Counted from the first letter of the stretch, positions 45,664-55,334 are shown. The stretch: 64,000 bases of DNA from Mycobacterium sp. IS-1496 (GCF_001499995.1 NZ_LQIU01000001.1:352422-416421); one strand, 5' to 3'. Made by a program: numbers and translations. Notes: a model not told the origin generated them from the sequence alone.

Positions 45664-46701
45664 ATGCTCAGCTCAGTCAGGTCCCCCAAGCGCTGGCGGG
45701 TCGCCGCGGCGCTCGCGGCCACAGCGTCGCTTCTGGCCGCCTGTGGCGGCGGTGCCAGCGACGTCGCGGGCGAGGACGGTGGCTCGAACGCCGAGACCAC
45801 GCTGACGCTGGTCGCCTACGCCGTGCCGGAACCCGGCTGGGCGAAGGTGATCCCCGCGTTCGCGGCCACCGAGGAAGGCAAGGGCGTGGGCGTGACCGCG
45901 TCCTACGGCGCCTCCGGTGACCAGTCCCGCGGCGTCGACTCGGGCAAGCCCGCGGACGTGGTGAACTTCTCGGTCGAACCCGACATCACCCGTCTGGTGA
46001 AGTCGGGCAAGGTCAGCGAGGACTGGAACAAGAACGCCACCAAGGGAATCCCCTTCGGCTCGGTGGTGAGCTTCATGGTCCGCGAGGGCAACCCCAAGAA
46101 CATCCGCGACTGGGACGACCTGCTCAAGCCGGGCGTCGAGGTCATCACCCCGAGCCCGCTGAGCTCGGGTTCGGCGAAGTGGAACCTGCTCGCCCCGTAC
46201 GCGGTGAAAAGCGATGGCGGCAAGAACCCGCAGGCCGGCCTCGACTACGTCAACAAGCTGGTCAGCGAGCACATCAAGCTGCGTCCCGGTTCCGGGCGTG
46301 AGGCCACCGACGTGTTCCTGCAGGGCAGCGGCGACGTGCTGCTGGCCTACGAGAACGAGGCGATCAACTCGCGGCGCCTCGGCCACAAATTCGACTACCT
46401 CAACCCCGCGCAGACCTTCAAGATCGAGAACCCGGTCGCGGTCGTCAACTCCAGCCCGCACCTCGAGCAGGCGACGGCGTTCGTGAACTACCAGTACACG
46501 CCTGAAGCCCAGAAGCTGTGGGCCGAAGCGGGATTCCGTCCCGTCGACCCCGCGGTCGCCGAGGAGTTCGCCGACGAGTACCCGGCGCCGCAGAAGCTGT
46601 GGACGATCGACGATCTGGGCGGTTGGTCGCAGGTGGACAGCGAGCTGTTCAACAAGGACAGCGGATCGATCACCAAGATCTACACCCAGGCGACTGGATG
46701 A
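45664..46701 (+). CDS. subI: Sulfate-binding lipoprotein of the sulfate/thiosulfate ABC importer
   Basis: SubI captures sulfate or thiosulfate outside the cell for CysTWA. The 345-residue protein has a lipoprotein signal peptide with lipobox LLAAC, and the family segments LTLVAYAVPEPGWAKVIPAF, ASYGASGDQSRGVDSGKPAD and TPSPLSSGSAKWNLLAPYA, where the Ser/Gly residues bind the anion. Its end overlaps cysT by four bases. An AAAGG site precedes the ATG. Expression is probably under control of the polycysteine leader ORF upstream. Confidence 0.95.
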   Translation: MLSSVRSPKRWRVAAALAATASLLAACGGGASDVAGEDGGSNAETTLTLVAYAVPEPGWAKVIPAFAATEEGKGVGVTASYGASGDQSRGVDSGKPADVVNFSVEPDITRLVKSGKVSEDWNKNATKGIPFGSVVSFMVREGNPKNIRDWDDLLKPGVEVITPSPLSSGSAKWNLLAPYAVKSDGGKNPQAGLDYVNKLVSEHIKLRPGSGREATDVFLQGSGDVLLAYENEAINSRRLGHKFDYLNPAQTFKIENPVAVVNSSPHLEQATAFVNYQYTPEAQKLWAEAGFRPVDPAVAEEFADEYPAPQKLWTIDDLGGWSQVDSELFNKDSGSITKIYTQATG

Positions 46702-47543
46702 TCACTGCCGTCGACGGCGACAAGGGCCGGGCACCGGGCGGTCTCGCCCGGCGCCCCGGTACGGCGTCGCTTCGGGTGGGCGTCGCGACCATCTGGCTCA
46801 GCGTCATCGTGTTGCTGCCGCTGGCCGCGATCCTCTGGCAGTCCGTGGGCGGCGGGTGGGAGGCGTTCTACCGCGCCGTCACCGGCAACGCCGCACTCGA
46901 CTCGTTCCGGGTGACGCTGACCATCTCGGTCGGGGTGACGATCGTCAACGCCTTCTTCGGGCTGCTGGTCGCCTGGGTGCTCACCCGCGACGACTTCCCG
47001 GGCAGGCGGCTGGTGGATGCGATCATCGACCTGCCCTTCGCCCTGCCGACGATCGTCGCCAGCCTGGTCATGCTGGCGCTCTACGGGCCCGCGAGCCCCG
47101 TCGACCTGCATCTGCAGCACACCAAATGGGGTGTCGGCATCGCGCTGCTGTTCGTGACGCTGCCGTTCGTGGTGCGCTCGGTGCAGCCGGTGCTGCTCGA
47201 ACTGGATCAGGAAGTCGAGGAGGCGGCGGCCTCGCTGGGCGCCGACAACTGGACGATCCTGACCAAGATCATCCTGCCCGCGCTGCTGCCGTCCCTGCTC
47301 TCCGGTGCCGGGCTGGCCTTCTCGCGCGCCATCGGGGAGTTCGGCTCGGTGGTGCTGATCGGCGGCGCGGTGCCGGGGGAGACCGAGGTGTCCTCCCAGT
47401 GGATCCGCACCCTGATCGAGAACGACGACCGCACCGGGGCGGCCGCGATCTCGATCGTGCTGCTGGCCATCTCGTTCATCGTGTTGTTGATCCTGCGCGC
47501 GCTCGGCTCCCGGGCGGCCAAGCGGGAACAGTTGGTGGGGTGA
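46698..47543 (+). CDS. cysT: Sulfate ABC importer permease CysT
   Basis: CysT is one of two permeases of the sulfate importer. The 281-residue protein has six membrane helices and the permease loop EEAAASLGADNWTILTKIILP. DLPFALPTIVASLVMLALYGP and FSRAIGEFGSVVLIGG are characteristic. The ATG at 46698 overlaps the subI stop. Confidence 0.95.
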   Translation: MITAVDGDKGRAPGGLARRPGTASLRVGVATIWLSVIVLLPLAAILWQSVGGGWEAFYRAVTGNAALDSFRVTLTISVGVTIVNAFFGLLVAWVLTRDDFPGRRLVDAIIDLPFALPTIVASLVMLALYGPASPVDLHLQHTKWGVGIALLFVTLPFVVRSVQPVLLELDQEVEEAAASLGADNWTILTKIILPALLPSLLSGAGLAFSRAIGEFGSVVLIGGAVPGETEVSSQWIRTLIENDDRTGAAAISIVLLAISFIVLLILRALGSRAAKREQLVG

Positions 47544-47568
47544 GTCGAGTCATGACGGTGGTGTTGAC

Positions 47569-48381
47569 ATGATCTTGTCGCCCGTGACGCGCCAGGTGCT
47601 GCGCTTCGTCGCCCTGGCCTACATCCTCGTGCTCGTCGTCGTGCCGGTGGGTCTGATCCTGTGGCGGACCTTGTCCCCGGGTCTGGGCGCGTTCGTGGAG
47701 TCGATCGGCACGCCTGCGGCCATCAGTGCGCTGCAGTTGTCGCTGCTCGTCGTGGCGATCGTCGTACCGCTCAACGTGCTCTTCGGGGTGCCGACGGCTC
47801 TGGTGCTGGCGCGCAACAGGTTTCGCGGCAAGAGTGCCCTGCAGGCCGTCATCGACCTGCCGTTCGCGGTGTCGCCGGTGGTGGTCGGTGTCGCGCTGAT
47901 CCTGTTGTGGGGGTCGGCGGGGGTCTTCGGCTTCGTCGAGAACAACCTCGGCTTCAAGATCATCTTCGGGCTGCCCGGCATCGTGCTCGCGAGCATCTTC
48001 GTCACCGTGCCGTTCGTCATCCGCGAGGTGGAACCCGTCCTCCACGAGATCGGGACCGACCAGGAGGAAGCGGCCTCGACGCTGGGCTCCCAGTGGTGGC
48101 AGACGTTCTGGCGGATCACGCTGCCGTCGATCCGCTGGGGACTCACCTATGGCGTGGTCCTCACGATCGCCCGCACACTGGGTGAGTACGGGGCGGTCAT
48201 CATGGTGTCGTCGAATCTGCCGGGGACCTCGCAGACGCTGACGCTGTTGGTGTCCGACCGCTACAACCGTGGTGCCGAATACGGCGCCTACGCCGTATCG
48301 ACGCTGCTCATGGGGGTTGCGGTGATCGTCCTGGTGTTCCAGGTGGTCCTCGACGCCCGTCGGGCCCGACAGCAGAACTGA
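47569..48381 (+). CDS. cysW: Sulfate ABC importer permease CysW
   Basis: CysW is the second permease. The 270-residue protein has DLPFAVSPVVVGVALILLWG, the loop EEAASTLGSQWWQTFWRITLP and ARTLGEYGAVIMVSSNLPG, all typical. It starts 25 bases after cysT and ends 33 bases before cysA. Together with CysT it forms the sulfate channel. Confidence 0.95.
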   Translation: MILSPVTRQVLRFVALAYILVLVVVPVGLILWRTLSPGLGAFVESIGTPAAISALQLSLLVVAIVVPLNVLFGVPTALVLARNRFRGKSALQAVIDLPFAVSPVVVGVALILLWGSAGVFGFVENNLGFKIIFGLPGIVLASIFVTVPFVIREVEPVLHEIGTDQEEAASTLGSQWWQTFWRITLPSIRWGLTYGVVLTIARTLGEYGAVIMVSSNLPGTSQTLTLLVSDRYNRGAEYGAYAVSTLLMGVAVIVLVFQVVLDARRARQQN

Positions 48382-48414
48382 ACCTCCGGACAGCCGACAA
48401 GAGAGCAGAAGGTC

Positions 48415-49455
48415 ATGACAGACGCGATCACCGTGCGCGGCGCCAACAAGCACTACGGCGACTTCGCGGCGCTGGACAACATCGACTTCGAGGTGCCCGC
48501 CGGTTCGCTCACCGCACTTCTCGGGCCCAGCGGTTCGGGGAAGTCGACGCTGCTTCGGGCGATCGCCGGCCTGGATCGGCCCGACACCGGCTCGATCACC
48601 ATCAACGGCCGCGACGTCACCGACGTGCCGCCGCAGCGCCGCGGCATCGGCTTCGTGTTCCAGCACTACGCGGCGTTCAAGCACCTGTCGGTGCGCGACA
48701 ACGTCGCGTTCGGGTTGAAGATCCGCAAGCGGCCGAAGGCGGAGATCAAGGAGAAGGTCGACAACCTGCTCGAGGTCGTCGGGCTGGCGGGCTTCCAGAA
48801 CCGTTACCCCAACCAGCTCTCCGGCGGGCAGCGGCAGCGGATGGCGCTGGCCCGTGCACTGGCCGTGGACCCGCAGGTCCTGCTGCTCGACGAGCCGTTC
48901 GGCGCGCTGGACGCGAAGGTGCGCGAGGATCTGCGGGCGTGGCTGCGCCGCCTGCACGACGAAGTGCACGTCACCACGGTGCTCGTCACCCACGACCAGG
49001 CCGAGGCGCTCGACGTCGCCGACCGCATCGCCGTGCTCAACAAGGGCCGCATCGAACAGGTCGGCTCACCGACCGAGGTGTACGACACCCCGGCCAACGC
49101 GTTCGTCATGTCGTTCCTCGGCGCGGTGTCGTCGCTCAACGGAACGCTGGTGCGCCCGCACGACATCCGCGTCGGCCGCAACCCCGAGCTGCCGATCTAC
49201 GAGAGCGAGTCGGTGCAGGCCACCGGAGTGGTCAAGGCCGTCATCGACCGTGTCGTGGTGCTGGGTTTCGAGGTCCGGCTGGAGCTCACGAACGCGGCGA
49301 CGCACGCGCCGTTCACCGCGCAGATCACCCGCGGCGATGCCGAGGCGCTGGGGCTGCGCGAGGGGGAGACGGTCTACGTCCGGGCCACCCGGGTGCCGGA
49401 GATTCCCGGCGGCGCCGAGTCGCCGCAGACCGCCGAGTCCGCCGCGCTGAGCTGA
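48415..49455 (+). CDS. cysA: Sulfate ABC importer ATPase CysA
   Basis: The 346-residue ATPase energises sulfate uptake. Walker [15 protein letters not shown], the Q-loop [14 protein letters not shown], signature [16 protein letters not shown], Walker [16 protein letters not shown] and switch [12 protein letters not shown] are all present. The C-terminal part (about 235-340) has a TOBE-like regulatory domain beginning [27 protein letters not shown] precedes the ATG. It ends the subI-cysTWA operon. Confidence 0.96.
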   Translation: MTDAITVRGANKHYGDFAALDNIDFEVPAGSLTALLGPSGSGKSTLLRAIAGLDRPDTGSITINGRDVTDVPPQRRGIGFVFQHYAAFKHLSVRDNVAFGLKIRKRPKAEIKEKVDNLLEVVGLAGFQNRYPNQLSGGQRQRMALARALAVDPQVLLLDEPFGALDAKVREDLRAWLRRLHDEVHVTTVLVTHDQAEALDVADRIAVLNKGRIEQVGSPTEVYDTPANAFVMSFLGAVSSLNGTLVRPHDIRVGRNPELPIYESESVQATGVVKAVIDRVVVLGFEVRLELTNAATHAPFTAQITRGDAEALGLREGETVYVRATRVPEIPGGAESPQTAESAALS

Positions 49456-49499
49456 CCGGGTGCTGACCGCAGTGTGAGGGTGCCGCCCCCGGACTCGGA

Positions 49500-50498
49500 T
49501 CAGGCCGCTTCGGTCGGCAGAAGCCGGTGCAGCAGGTCGGTCAACGTCAGCAGGCCGCGACCTGACGGTCCGTCGACGACGACGACGTGGTTACGGGTCT
49601 CGCGCATCAGGCGCAGGCACTCGTAGACGGGCGTGTCCTCCGGCAGCGTGAACACCGGACGCATCAGCGCACGTGCGGGGCCCGTGGAGGAGAGGCTGTC
49701 GCGTACGTGCACCACCCCGACCGTCGCGGTGCCGTCCTGCACGAACAGCCGCAGGTGTCCGGTCGCCCGCGCGGTCTGCTGGATCTGCGCGGGTGTGGCA
49801 TCGGCGGGCACGGCGCTGTGCGGGGCGTCGCGGCGGGCGACCTGTCCGACGGTCAGCGCCTCGAGCTCCAGCGCACTCGTGAGGTTGGCGTGGTAGCGCT
49901 CGTCGAGCGTGCCGACGGTGGCGGAGTGCTCGACGAGCCGGCGCAGTGTGTCGGGGTCCTGGGTGTCGGCGAGCTCGTCGACCGGCGTCACGCCGACGCG
50001 GCGCAGACACCAGTTGGCGGCCTGGTTGAGCCCCCGCAGCAGCGGGCGGGTGACGAACATGAAGCCGCGCATGGGCAGCGCCAGCAGTGTCGCCGACCGC
50101 TCCGGGTGCGCGATGGCCCACGACTTCGGCGCCATCTCGCCGATCACGAGATGCAGGAACGTCACGATCAGCAGCGCGAGTACGAAACCGCCGGCGTCGG
50201 CCACCCATGACGGTGCCCCGGTGTCGGCCAGCAGCGGCGTGATCGCATGGTGCACAGCGGGTTTCGTGATCGCGCCGAGAAGCAGCGTGCAGGCCGTGAT
50301 GCCCAGCTGCGCACCGGCGAGCAGCAGCGACAGCTCACTGGCGCTGCGCAGCGCGGCCCTCGCGGACGCGCTCGTCGGCGCGGCGTCCTCGAGCCGGCTG
50401 CGGCGCGCGGCGATCAGCGCGAACTCCACCGCCACGAAGAACGCACTCGACGCGATCAGCACGACGGTGATGGCGGCGACCACCCACGGATCACTCAT
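49500..50498 (-). CDS. CNNM/DUF21 membrane protein with CBS domains
   Basis: The 332-residue protein has an N-terminal CNNM (DUF21) domain with about four membrane helices, including FFVAVEFALIAARRSRLED and TFLHLVIGEMAPKSWAI, and C-terminal CBS segments (LRLFVQDGTATVGVVHVRD, NHVVVVDGPSGRGLLTLTDLL). The family includes CorC/MpfA magnesium exporters. It lacks the CorC-C domain found in the upstream paralogue. It overlaps that gene by eight bases. It lies convergent with cysA. Confidence 0.88.
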   Translation of the reverse strand: MSDPWVVAAITVVLIASSAFFVAVEFALIAARRSRLEDAAPTSASARAALRSASELSLLLAGAQLGITACTLLLGAITKPAVHHAITPLLADTGAPSWVADAGGFVLALLIVTFLHLVIGEMAPKSWAIAHPERSATLLALPMRGFMFVTRPLLRGLNQAANWCLRRVGVTPVDELADTQDPDTLRRLVEHSATVGTLDERYHANLTSALELEALTVGQVARRDAPHSAVPADATPAQIQQTARATGHLRLFVQDGTATVGVVHVRDSLSSTGPARALMRPVFTLPEDTPVYECLRLMRETRNHVVVVDGPSGRGLLTLTDLLHRLLPTEAA

Positions 50499-51867
50499 CG
50501 GTGGGCTCCTCGGTCACGTCGTCGGTGGTGACCCTGACGAACACCGCGGCGGGCACGTGCCGCTCGATCGCGCGCACCTCGGCGGTCAGGCGGCGGGCCG
50601 GTGGCGGCCCGTCGGCCAGCAGGTCGGCGGCTTCGGCGGGCAGGTCGATCGCCACGGTGTCGCCCGCGGCGGGCAGGCCGACCGCGTGCGCGATCACCAT
50701 CCCGGCGACCGTCTCGTAGTCACCGGGCGGCAGCGTCAGATCCAGGGTGCGCTCGGCTTCGTCGAGCGGCAGGTCGCCGGCGAGCAGCCATCCGTCGTCT
50801 TCGGCGATGACGTCGGCGTCGTGGTCGGAGTCGTGTTCGTCGTCGATCTCACCGACGAGTTCCTCGGCGAGATCCTCGATCGTCACGACACCGGCGAACC
50901 CGCCGTACTCGTCGATCACGATCGCCATCTCCTCGCCGGCGTCGTTCAGTGCGGTGACCACGTTGGGCAGCGGCAGCGTCTCGGGCACCAGCACCGCGGG
51001 CCGACAGTGCGCTGCCGCGGTGTCGGCGCCGGACACCGGCCCGAGCAGGTCGTGCAGGTGGATGACGCCGACGACCTCGTCGTGTTCGGACGTGGTCACC
51101 GGGTAGCGGGTGTGGCCGCCTGCCATCCGCGCGAGCACCTCCGACACCGTGTCGCCGTCGGAGACGACGTCGACGCGTGAGCGCGGGATCATGGCGTGCT
51201 CGGCACTGCTGGTCGGGAAGTCCAGGATGCGGTCCAGCAGTGCGGAGAGCTCCCTCGGGATCTCACCGGCCTCCCGCGACGCGGCGACGATGTGTTCGAG
51301 GTCGCGCGGCGTCGCCGAGTGCTCGACATCGTGTACCGGCTCGATCCGCAACGCTTTGAGCAGCAGGTTCGACGACTGGTCGAACAACCAGATGAGCCAC
51401 CCGAACAGCTTCAGGTAGACCGTCGTCGACAGCGCGAGCGCGCGCGCCAGCGGTTCGGGCCGGGCGATCGCGAGGTTCTTCGGGAACAGTTCGCCGAACA
51501 GCATCTGCACGACGGTCGACACCGCGATCGCGGCCACGCCGCCGATGCCGACGGCCACCGCGGCCGGGATCCCGCCACCGCCGAGCAGCGTCTCCAGACC
51601 GCGCCCGATCAGCGGTTCGGCGACGTACCCGACCAGCAGGCCGGTGACCGTGATGCCGAGTTGGGCGCCGGACAACATGAACGACGTGCGGCGGGTGACG
51701 CCGAGCGCCCGCGACGACGCGGTGTCACCGGCCTCCGCCCGCGACTTGAGTCGCGACCGGTCCACGGCCATGTAGGCGAATTCCTGCGCGACGAAGTATC
51801 CGGTCAGCGCGGTGATCGCCAGAACGACGAGGAAACCAACGACAATTCCGATCACGGCGGTCAACAT
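50491..51867 (-). CDS. CNNM/DUF21 membrane protein with CBS pair and CorC-C domain
   Basis: The 458-residue protein has a CNNM transmembrane domain (GYFVAQEFAYMAVDRSRLK, QMLFGELFPKNLAIARPE), CBS segments (MIPRSRVDVVSDGDTVSEVL, EEMAIVIDEYGGFAGVVTI) and a C-terminal CorC-HlyC domain with WLLAGDLPLDEAERTLDL. It is probably a divalent metal (Mg/Co) efflux protein. It forms a two-gene operon with the shorter paralogue, and heteromer formation is plausible. Confidence 0.9.
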   Translation of the reverse strand: MLTAVIGIVVGFLVVLAITALTGYFVAQEFAYMAVDRSRLKSRAEAGDTASSRALGVTRRTSFMLSGAQLGITVTGLLVGYVAEPLIGRGLETLLGGGGIPAAVAVGIGGVAAIAVSTVVQMLFGELFPKNLAIARPEPLARALALSTTVYLKLFGWLIWLFDQSSNLLLKALRIEPVHDVEHSATPRDLEHIVAASREAGEIPRELSALLDRILDFPTSSAEHAMIPRSRVDVVSDGDTVSEVLARMAGGHTRYPVTTSEHDEVVGVIHLHDLLGPVSGADTAAAHCRPAVLVPETLPLPNVVTALNDAGEEMAIVIDEYGGFAGVVTIEDLAEELVGEIDDEHDSDHDADVIAEDDGWLLAGDLPLDEAERTLDLTLPPGDYETVAGMVIAHAVGLPAAGDTVAIDLPAEAADLLADGPPPARRLTAEVRAIERHVPAAVFVRVTTDDVTEEPTDE

Positions 51868-51949
51868 GTGACCGCCATGGGTCTATGAGGTGGCATCGAG
51901 TCCTTGCTCGGGGGAGGGTGGCGCGTGCGTCGACGTCCACCCTACCGAC

Positions 51950-51989
51950 GGCGTCGGGACGCCTTGGCGGCGTGAGCGCTCACGCCGCC
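51950..51989 (-). terminator. Two adjacent perfect hairpins at the 3' end of the chelatase gene
   Basis: GGCGTC/GACGCC (51950-51955 and 51958-51963) form a six-base stem with a two-base loop. Positions 51966-51989 form a 24-base perfect palindrome that overlaps the stop codon of the chelatase gene. There is no U-tract, so an intrinsic terminator is only probable; it would end the sirA-cysH-chelatase transcript. Confidence 0.55.
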
Positions 51990-52702
51990 GCGCGGGTCTG
52001 GCTCACGGCGTCGAAGCGGTCGAGCACCGTGGCCGCCACCAGGTTGTGCGAGCCCAGCGGTTCGGCCATCGAAATGTCTTCTCGCGCAGCAAAATCCGCG
52101 ACGCGGTCGGTGATGCGGCCGTGGGCGAGGAACCACGGCAGGACCACCAGCCGCCGGGCGCCCGACCGTCGCAGGTCGGCGGCGGTGCCCGCGAGATCGG
52201 CGTGCGGCCCTGTGGCGAACGCCACCCGCGAACCGGCCCACCGGGTGCCGTCGGCGAGCGCCGGCGCGACGCCCGAGGTCCTCGCGTTGGCCGCCGCATC
52301 CGAAGATCCGACCGCGACCACGATGACGCCGAGCGCGTCGTCGTAGGGGGACACACCCGCCTCGGTCAGCCGCAGGCGTGCCACCGACAGCAGCGCCGGG
52401 TCCTCACCGAGCACCTCGGCGCGGCGCACCGGGCGGCCGACGGCGTCGATCACGGACGGGATGTCGACGCGCGCGTGATAGGCGTCGGCGAGCAGGAACG
52501 GCACGACGGTGGCGCTGCGTGTCTGCGCCAGCACGTCGGGCAGCGCCGGCTCGGTCTTCTCGAGGAACGCGGCACGTACGTCGAGCCACGGACGCAACCG
52601 CCGGATCCGCCCGGCCACCGCGTGGGTGACCGCGGCGGACCGCGGATCGACGCTGCCGTGCGCCGTCAGGACCAACGTGCTCAAGACTGGTGCAACCCGC
52701 AT
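51980..52702 (-). CDS. Sirohydrochlorin ferrochelatase-like protein (CbiX/SirB family)
   Basis: The enzyme inserts iron (or cobalt) into sirohydrochlorin, giving the siroheme required by SirA. The 240-residue protein has TLVLTAHGSVDPRSAA near the start (chelatase His) and VVPFLLADAYHARVDIPSV, the second His block, and ARRLVVLPWFLAHGRITD in the second half. It matches Rv2393 (che1). An ATG at 52702 overlaps cysH by 22 bases. A TTG at 52684, which overlaps the cysH stop as TTGA, is an equally good start. Confidence 0.87.
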   Translation of the reverse strand: MRVAPVLSTLVLTAHGSVDPRSAAVTHAVAGRIRRLRPWLDVRAAFLEKTEPALPDVLAQTRSATVVPFLLADAYHARVDIPSVIDAVGRPVRRAEVLGEDPALLSVARLRLTEAGVSPYDDALGVIVVAVGSSDAAANARTSGVAPALADGTRWAGSRVAFATGPHADLAGTAADLRRSGARRLVVLPWFLAHGRITDRVADFAAREDISMAEPLGSHNLVAATVLDRFDAVSQTRAAA

Positions 52703-53388
52703 TCGATCTTGCCGGTGCCCGCCCAGCGCCCGCTGCGCGGATCGGCGCCCTCGACCGGCTTGGCCGTGCACGGTGCGCAGCCGATCGACGGGTACCCCTC
52801 GTCTACCAGCGGGTTGACCAGGACGCCGTTGGCGTCGATGTAGGCCTGCATGTCCTCGTCGGACCACGCCGCGATCGGGTTGATCTTCACCAGCCCGAAC
52901 GCCTTGTCCCAGCTGATCAGCGGGGCGTTGGCCCGGGTGGGGGCCTCGACGCGCCGGATGCCGGTGACCCACGCCGCATACCCGGACAGCGCCTTGGTCA
53001 GCGGCTCGACCTTGCGCAGCCGGCAGCACTCGTTGGGCTCGCGGGCGAACAGGTTCGCCCCGAGCAGCGCGTCCTGTTCGGCGACGGTTCGTTCCGGGGC
53101 GACGTTGACGACGTTGACGTCGTACACCGCCTGCACCGCGTCGCGGGTGCCGATCGTCTCGGCGAAGTGGTAGCCGGTGTCGAGGAACAGGACGTCGACT
53201 CCGGGCCGGACCTTGGCCGCCATGTCGACCAGCACCGCGTCCTGCATGTTCGAGGCCACCACGTAGTTCCCGGCGAAGTGCTCGTCCGTCCAGCGCAGCA
53301 GGTCGACCGCCGACGCGTTCGGGCCGAGTTCGGCCGCGCCCCGCTCGGCCAGCTGCTGCAGGTCGATGTCCGAGAGCAGGTCAGTCAC
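52681..53388 (-). CDS. cysH: Assimilatory adenylylsulfate (APS) reductase
   Basis: CysH reduces APS to sulfite using thioredoxin. The 235-residue protein has the [4Fe-4S] cysteines ECCRLRKVEPL and GCAPCTAKP, which mark the APS-type rather than the PAPS-type enzyme. The catalytic C-terminal ECGLH is present. The GTG at 53388 is chosen because AGGTGA lies 6 bases upstream; a TTG two codons earlier is less likely. It lies 37 bases after sirA and overlaps the chelatase gene. Confidence 0.95.
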   Translation of the reverse strand: MTDLLSDIDLQQLAERGAAELGPNASAVDLLRWTDEHFAGNYVVASNMQDAVLVDMAAKVRPGVDVLFLDTGYHFAETIGTRDAVQAVYDVNVVNVAPERTVAEQDALLGANLFAREPNECCRLRKVEPLTKALSGYAAWVTGIRRVEAPTRANAPLISWDKAFGLVKINPIAAWSDEDMQAYIDANGVLVNPLVDEGYPSIGCAPCTAKPVEGADPRSGRWAGTGKIECGLHQS

Positions 53389-53425
53389 GTGCAATCACCT
53401 CACATTCACTGTTGGCGCCTGCGGC

Positions 53426-55108
53426 TCAACGAAGATCCGCGTCGTCTGCCCGTAGCGCCCAGGTAGCGAAACGCTCACCGTCCTCGCGTTGTTTCACGAA
53501 GTTGCGAACCACCCGCTCGATGTAGTCACCGAGTTCGGTGGCGAGCACCTTGTGCTGGCGCAGCTTGCGTCCGAAACCGCTGTCCAGGCCGAGGCTGCCG
53601 CCGAGGTGGACCTGGAATCCCTCTTCGGGCCCGTTGCCGTCGTCGACCATCTGGCCCTTGAAACCGATGTCGGCGACCTGGATACGGGCGCACGAGTTCG
53701 GGCAGCCGTTGATGTTGATCGTGATCGGCACGTCGAGTTGGGCGTTGATGTCCTCGAGGCGCTTCTCGAGTTCGGGCACCAGCACCTGGGAGCGGCTGCG
53801 GGTCTCGGCGAAGCTCAGCTTGCAGAACTCGATGCCCGTGCAGGCCATCAGGTTGCGCCGCCAGTGCGACGGCGTCGAGGGCAGACCGAGTGCGTCCAGC
53901 CCGGCGCGCAGTTCGTCGAGCTTGTCGTCCGGCACGTCGAGCACGATGAGCTTCTGATACGGCGTGAACCGGATCCGGTCGGAGCCCGCCGCCTCGGCGA
54001 GGTCGGCGACCTTGCTCAGGATCGTGCCCGAGACGCGACCCGCGATCGGCGCGACGCCGACGGCGTTGAGGCCGTTCTTCAGCTTCTGCACACCCACGTG
54101 GTCGATCGGGCGGGTCACCGGTTCGGGCGCGGGACCGTCGATCATCGGCCGCTTGAGGTATTCGGTCTCGAGGACCTCGCGGAACTTCTCCACACCCCAA
54201 TCCTTGATCAGGAACTTCAGCCGCGCCTTGGACCGCAACCGGCGGTAGCCGTAGTCGCGGAACACGCTGACGACGCCCTCCCAGACGTCGGGCACCTCGT
54301 CGAGCGGAACCCAGGCGCCGACGCGCTGACCCAGCATCGGGTTGGTGGACAGCCCGCCGCCGACCCACAGGTCGAAGCCGGGGCCGTGCTCAGGATGGTT
54401 GACGCCGATGAACGCGACGTCGTTGACCTCGTGCACGACGTCCTGCAGACCCGAGATCGCGGTCTTGAACTTGCGCGGCAGGTTCGAATACTCCGGCTTG
54501 CCGATGTAGCGCTTGACGATCTCGTTGACCGCGGGCGTGCCGTCGATCACCTCGTCGAGGGACTCCCCGGCCAGCGGGGAACCGAGGACGACGCGGGGGC
54601 AGTCACCGCAGGCCTCGGTGGTCTGCAGCCCGACCTCGTCGAGGCGCCGCCAGATCTCCGGCATGTTCCTGACGTCGATCCAGTGATATTGGACGTTCTG
54701 CCGGTCGGAGATGTCGGCGGTGTCACGGGCGAACTCGGTGGAGATCTCGCCGAGGGTGCGCAGCGCCTTGGCCGTCAGCGCGCCGCCGTCGCTGCGGACC
54801 CGCAGCATGAAGTACTCGTCCTCGAGCATGTCGGTGTTCTCGTCACCGGTCCAGGTGCCGTCGAAGCCGGGTTTGCGCTGCGTGTAGAGGCCCCACCAGC
54901 GGAAGCGACCGCGCAGGTCGCCCTTGTCGATGGTGTCGAAGCCGCCGGGGGCGTAGATGTTCTCGATGCGAGCCCGCACGTTGAGCGGGTTGTCGTCCTT
55001 CTTGGACTGCTCGTTGGCGTTGAGTGGCTCGCGGTATCCGAGTGCCCACTGTCCTTCGCCGCGCGGACGCTTCACGGGCTTGGCGGGACGGGCCGAAGTC
55101 TCGGTCAT
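53426..55108 (-). CDS. sirA: Ferredoxin-dependent sulfite reductase
   Basis: SirA reduces sulfite to sulfide with electrons from ferredoxin, using siroheme and a [4Fe-4S] cluster. The 560-residue protein has cluster cysteines 423, 429, 469 and 473 (CTGIEFC and GCPNSC). Tyr75 (WWGLYTQR) and Cys167 (ACGDC) are spaced exactly as the Tyr-Cys pair that is crosslinked in the M. tuberculosis enzyme. AGGAG precedes the ATG. It heads the sirA-cysH-chelatase operon and is preceded by a polycysteine leader ORF. Confidence 0.97.
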   Translation of the reverse strand: MTETSARPAKPVKRPRGEGQWALGYREPLNANEQSKKDDNPLNVRARIENIYAPGGFDTIDKGDLRGRFRWWGLYTQRKPGFDGTWTGDENTDMLEDEYFMLRVRSDGGALTAKALRTLGEISTEFARDTADISDRQNVQYHWIDVRNMPEIWRRLDEVGLQTTEACGDCPRVVLGSPLAGESLDEVIDGTPAVNEIVKRYIGKPEYSNLPRKFKTAISGLQDVVHEVNDVAFIGVNHPEHGPGFDLWVGGGLSTNPMLGQRVGAWVPLDEVPDVWEGVVSVFRDYGYRRLRSKARLKFLIKDWGVEKFREVLETEYLKRPMIDGPAPEPVTRPIDHVGVQKLKNGLNAVGVAPIAGRVSGTILSKVADLAEAAGSDRIRFTPYQKLIVLDVPDDKLDELRAGLDALGLPSTPSHWRRNLMACTGIEFCKLSFAETRSRSQVLVPELEKRLEDINAQLDVPITININGCPNSCARIQVADIGFKGQMVDDGNGPEEGFQVHLGGSLGLDSGFGRKLRQHKVLATELGDYIERVVRNFVKQREDGERFATWALRADDADLR

Positions 55109-55232
55109 GGGGTTTGGCTCCTTGCTGGGAGCCGGCGTTGGGACCGCGCTGAATCACCGGGGGCTGGCCGGCGGCGCAGATCCGGCGGCCAGCTGTACGT
55201 GCGGGGGTGGGCTGGGTCCTAGATCAGGCGCG

Positions 55233-55328
55233 TCAAGGCAGACAACAACAGGTACAGACGCGCTTGAAGTCCACGTGCCGCCGAACCACCAGCGAGATGC
55301 GGGTGTTGAGGGCCGGGGCGGCAGTCAC
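55233..55328 (-). CDS. Leaderless polycysteine leader peptide upstream of sirA
   Basis: This 31-residue ORF starts with a GTG at 55328 and ends RVCTCCCLP before TGA. It carries four cysteines in five positions. The predicted -10 hexamer lies six bases upstream of the GTG, so the ORF is probably leaderless. It resembles the cysteine-responsive attenuator ORFs known for mycobacterial cys operons and mirrors the leader ORF before subI in this window. It is 124 bases before the sirA start. Confidence 0.8.
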   Translation of the reverse strand: MTAAPALNTRISLVVRRHVDFKRVCTCCCLP

Positions 55329-55334
55329 CCGGCC

